A stretch of 5,311 bases of DNA from Planctomycetota bacterium (lineage in GTDB: Bacteria; Planctomycetota; Phycisphaerae; Tepidisphaerales; Tepidisphaeraceae): contig JAKORQ010000138.1 of the NCBI GenBank assembly GCA_029777755.1, positions 1 to 5,311 of the forward strand, read 5' to 3'. Position numbers and translations under genes: made by a program. Every line of letters starts with the position of its first letter. Position 1 is the stretch's first letter. This document shows, in pieces, positions 4,814-5,311 of this stretch. The notes beneath the pieces were generated by a model that saw nothing but the letters and a program-made list of their open reading frames with translations, searched no databases and was not told the origin of the DNA.

Positions 4814-5311
4814 TTGGCACGCACAGTTAAGAGTTACCGGGTTCTGATCGGGCTGGAAATCCACGTCCAACTGGCTACAGCGACCAAGATGTTCACCTCG
4901 GCGCCCAACGGTGCCACCAACTTCGGGGCTGATCCCAACTCGCTGGTTGACCCCGTGATTCTTGGCCTGCCGGGCGTACTGCCGGTGATGAACAAGAAGG
5001 CGGTGGAATACTCCATCAAGGTGGGGCTGGCGCTGGGCTGCCAGATCAATCGCCACACGAAGTGGGATCGAAAGAGCTACTACTACCCGGACCTTCCCAA
5101 GAACTACCAGATCAGCCAGTATGATCTACCGCTGTGTGAGAAGGGAGTCTTTGCCATCCCTCTGCCTGACGGATCGTCGCGGGAAGTGCGGATCCGCCGG
5201 GCACACCTGGAGGAGGACGCCGGCAAGTTGCTGCACGAGGCCCCCGGCGGCTATCCGATCCCGTATAGCATCGTCGACCTGAACCGCGCGGGCACGCCTC
5301 TGCTTGAGATC
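4814..5311 (+). CDS. gatB: Aspartyl/glutamyl-tRNA amidotransferase subunit B (3' partial)
   Basis: GatB is the kinase/tRNA-binding subunit of GatCAB, which converts misacylated Glu-tRNA(Gln) and Asp-tRNA(Asn) to the amidated forms using ammonia from GatA. The first 166 residues are visible; full proteins are about 475-500. The start is TTG 4814 with a strong ribosome site. Motifs in order: VLIGLEIHVQL (10-20) with Glu15 and His17, equivalent to Glu10 and His12 of the S. aureus active site; the GatB signature WDRKSYYYPDLPKNYQI (84-100); SQYDLPL; HLEEDAGK (131-138) with the two glutamates of the metal/ATP site; and VDLNRAGTPLLEI at the window edge. The two cysteine pairs many GatB proteins have after the first strand (FCGC...CPVC) are absent: here FTSA and DPVI stand there, as in the S. 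aureus type. No gatC or gatA precedes it, so the genes are dispersed or lie downstream. The identity is firm. Confidence 0.97.
   Translation, partial: MARTVKSYRVLIGLEIHVQLATATKMFTSAPNGATNFGADPNSLVDPVILGLPGVLPVMNKKAVEYSIKVGLALGCQINRHTKWDRKSYYYPDLPKNYQISQYDLPLCEKGVFAIPLPDGSSREVRIRRAHLEEDAGKLLHEAPGGYPIPYSIVDLNRAGTPLLEI

Noticed and set aside
4760..5058. Minus-strand open frames of 74-98 codons in the gatB region
   Set aside because: They are antisense to the conserved GatB N-terminus and carry no recognisable domain.

Overview
The window reads as an ordinary chromosomal stretch from a GC-rich bacterium: dense housekeeping and transport genes on both strands, and no phage, transposon, CRISPR or plasmid signature. 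The GatB and Rpe sequences and the tRNA-Ile are clearly bacterial. The GatB wording around the signature (WDRKSYYYPDLPKNYQI) and the Rpe N-terminus (FDP...PLIAPSILSADF) remind me of Planctomycetota, perhaps Phycisphaerae. That is recall without a database search and should be taken as a weak guess.

Layout. Positions 2-1931 (+) hold a two-gene MacB/LolD-type ABC transporter: an ATPase whose start lies before the window, and an FtsX/MacB-type permease 7 bp downstream. A short intergenic region follows, then a solitary tRNA-Ile(GAU) gene (2159-2232) with its own near-consensus promoter (2098-2125) and an intrinsic terminator (2277-2308). Between that terminator and the next gene lies a 44-nt imperfect hairpin (2323-2366). 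On the minus strand, 2380-3129 encodes a protein I do not recognise, with a soluble N-terminal part and two C-terminal membrane segments. A divergent intergenic region of about 150 bp separates it from rpe (3277-3996, +), ribulose-phosphate 3-epimerase. rpe converges with mntP (4000-4611, -), a manganese efflux pump of the MntP family, with only 3 bp between the stop codons. A second divergent region (4612-4813) carries candidate promoters for mntP and gatB and three helically phased CTGGAG repeats. The 5' third of gatB (4814 to the window end, +), the aspartyl/glutamyl-tRNA amidotransferase subunit B, closes the window.

The genes do not form one pathway. The ABC pair is one transcription unit and the tRNA is an independent unit. 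rpe (pentose phosphate pathway), mntP (metal homeostasis) and gatB (transamidation of misacylated tRNA) appear to be single-gene units placed divergently and convergently. Several starts need correction from the longest reading frame: mntP and the unknown gene are best started inside their longest frames, and gatB starts at TTG with a strong Shine-Dalgarno sequence. I did not find a convincing undescribed system. The most useful leads are the unknown two-TM protein, the long hairpin beside its 3' end, the possible 21-codon ORF upstream of rpe, and the phased repeats between mntP and gatB.
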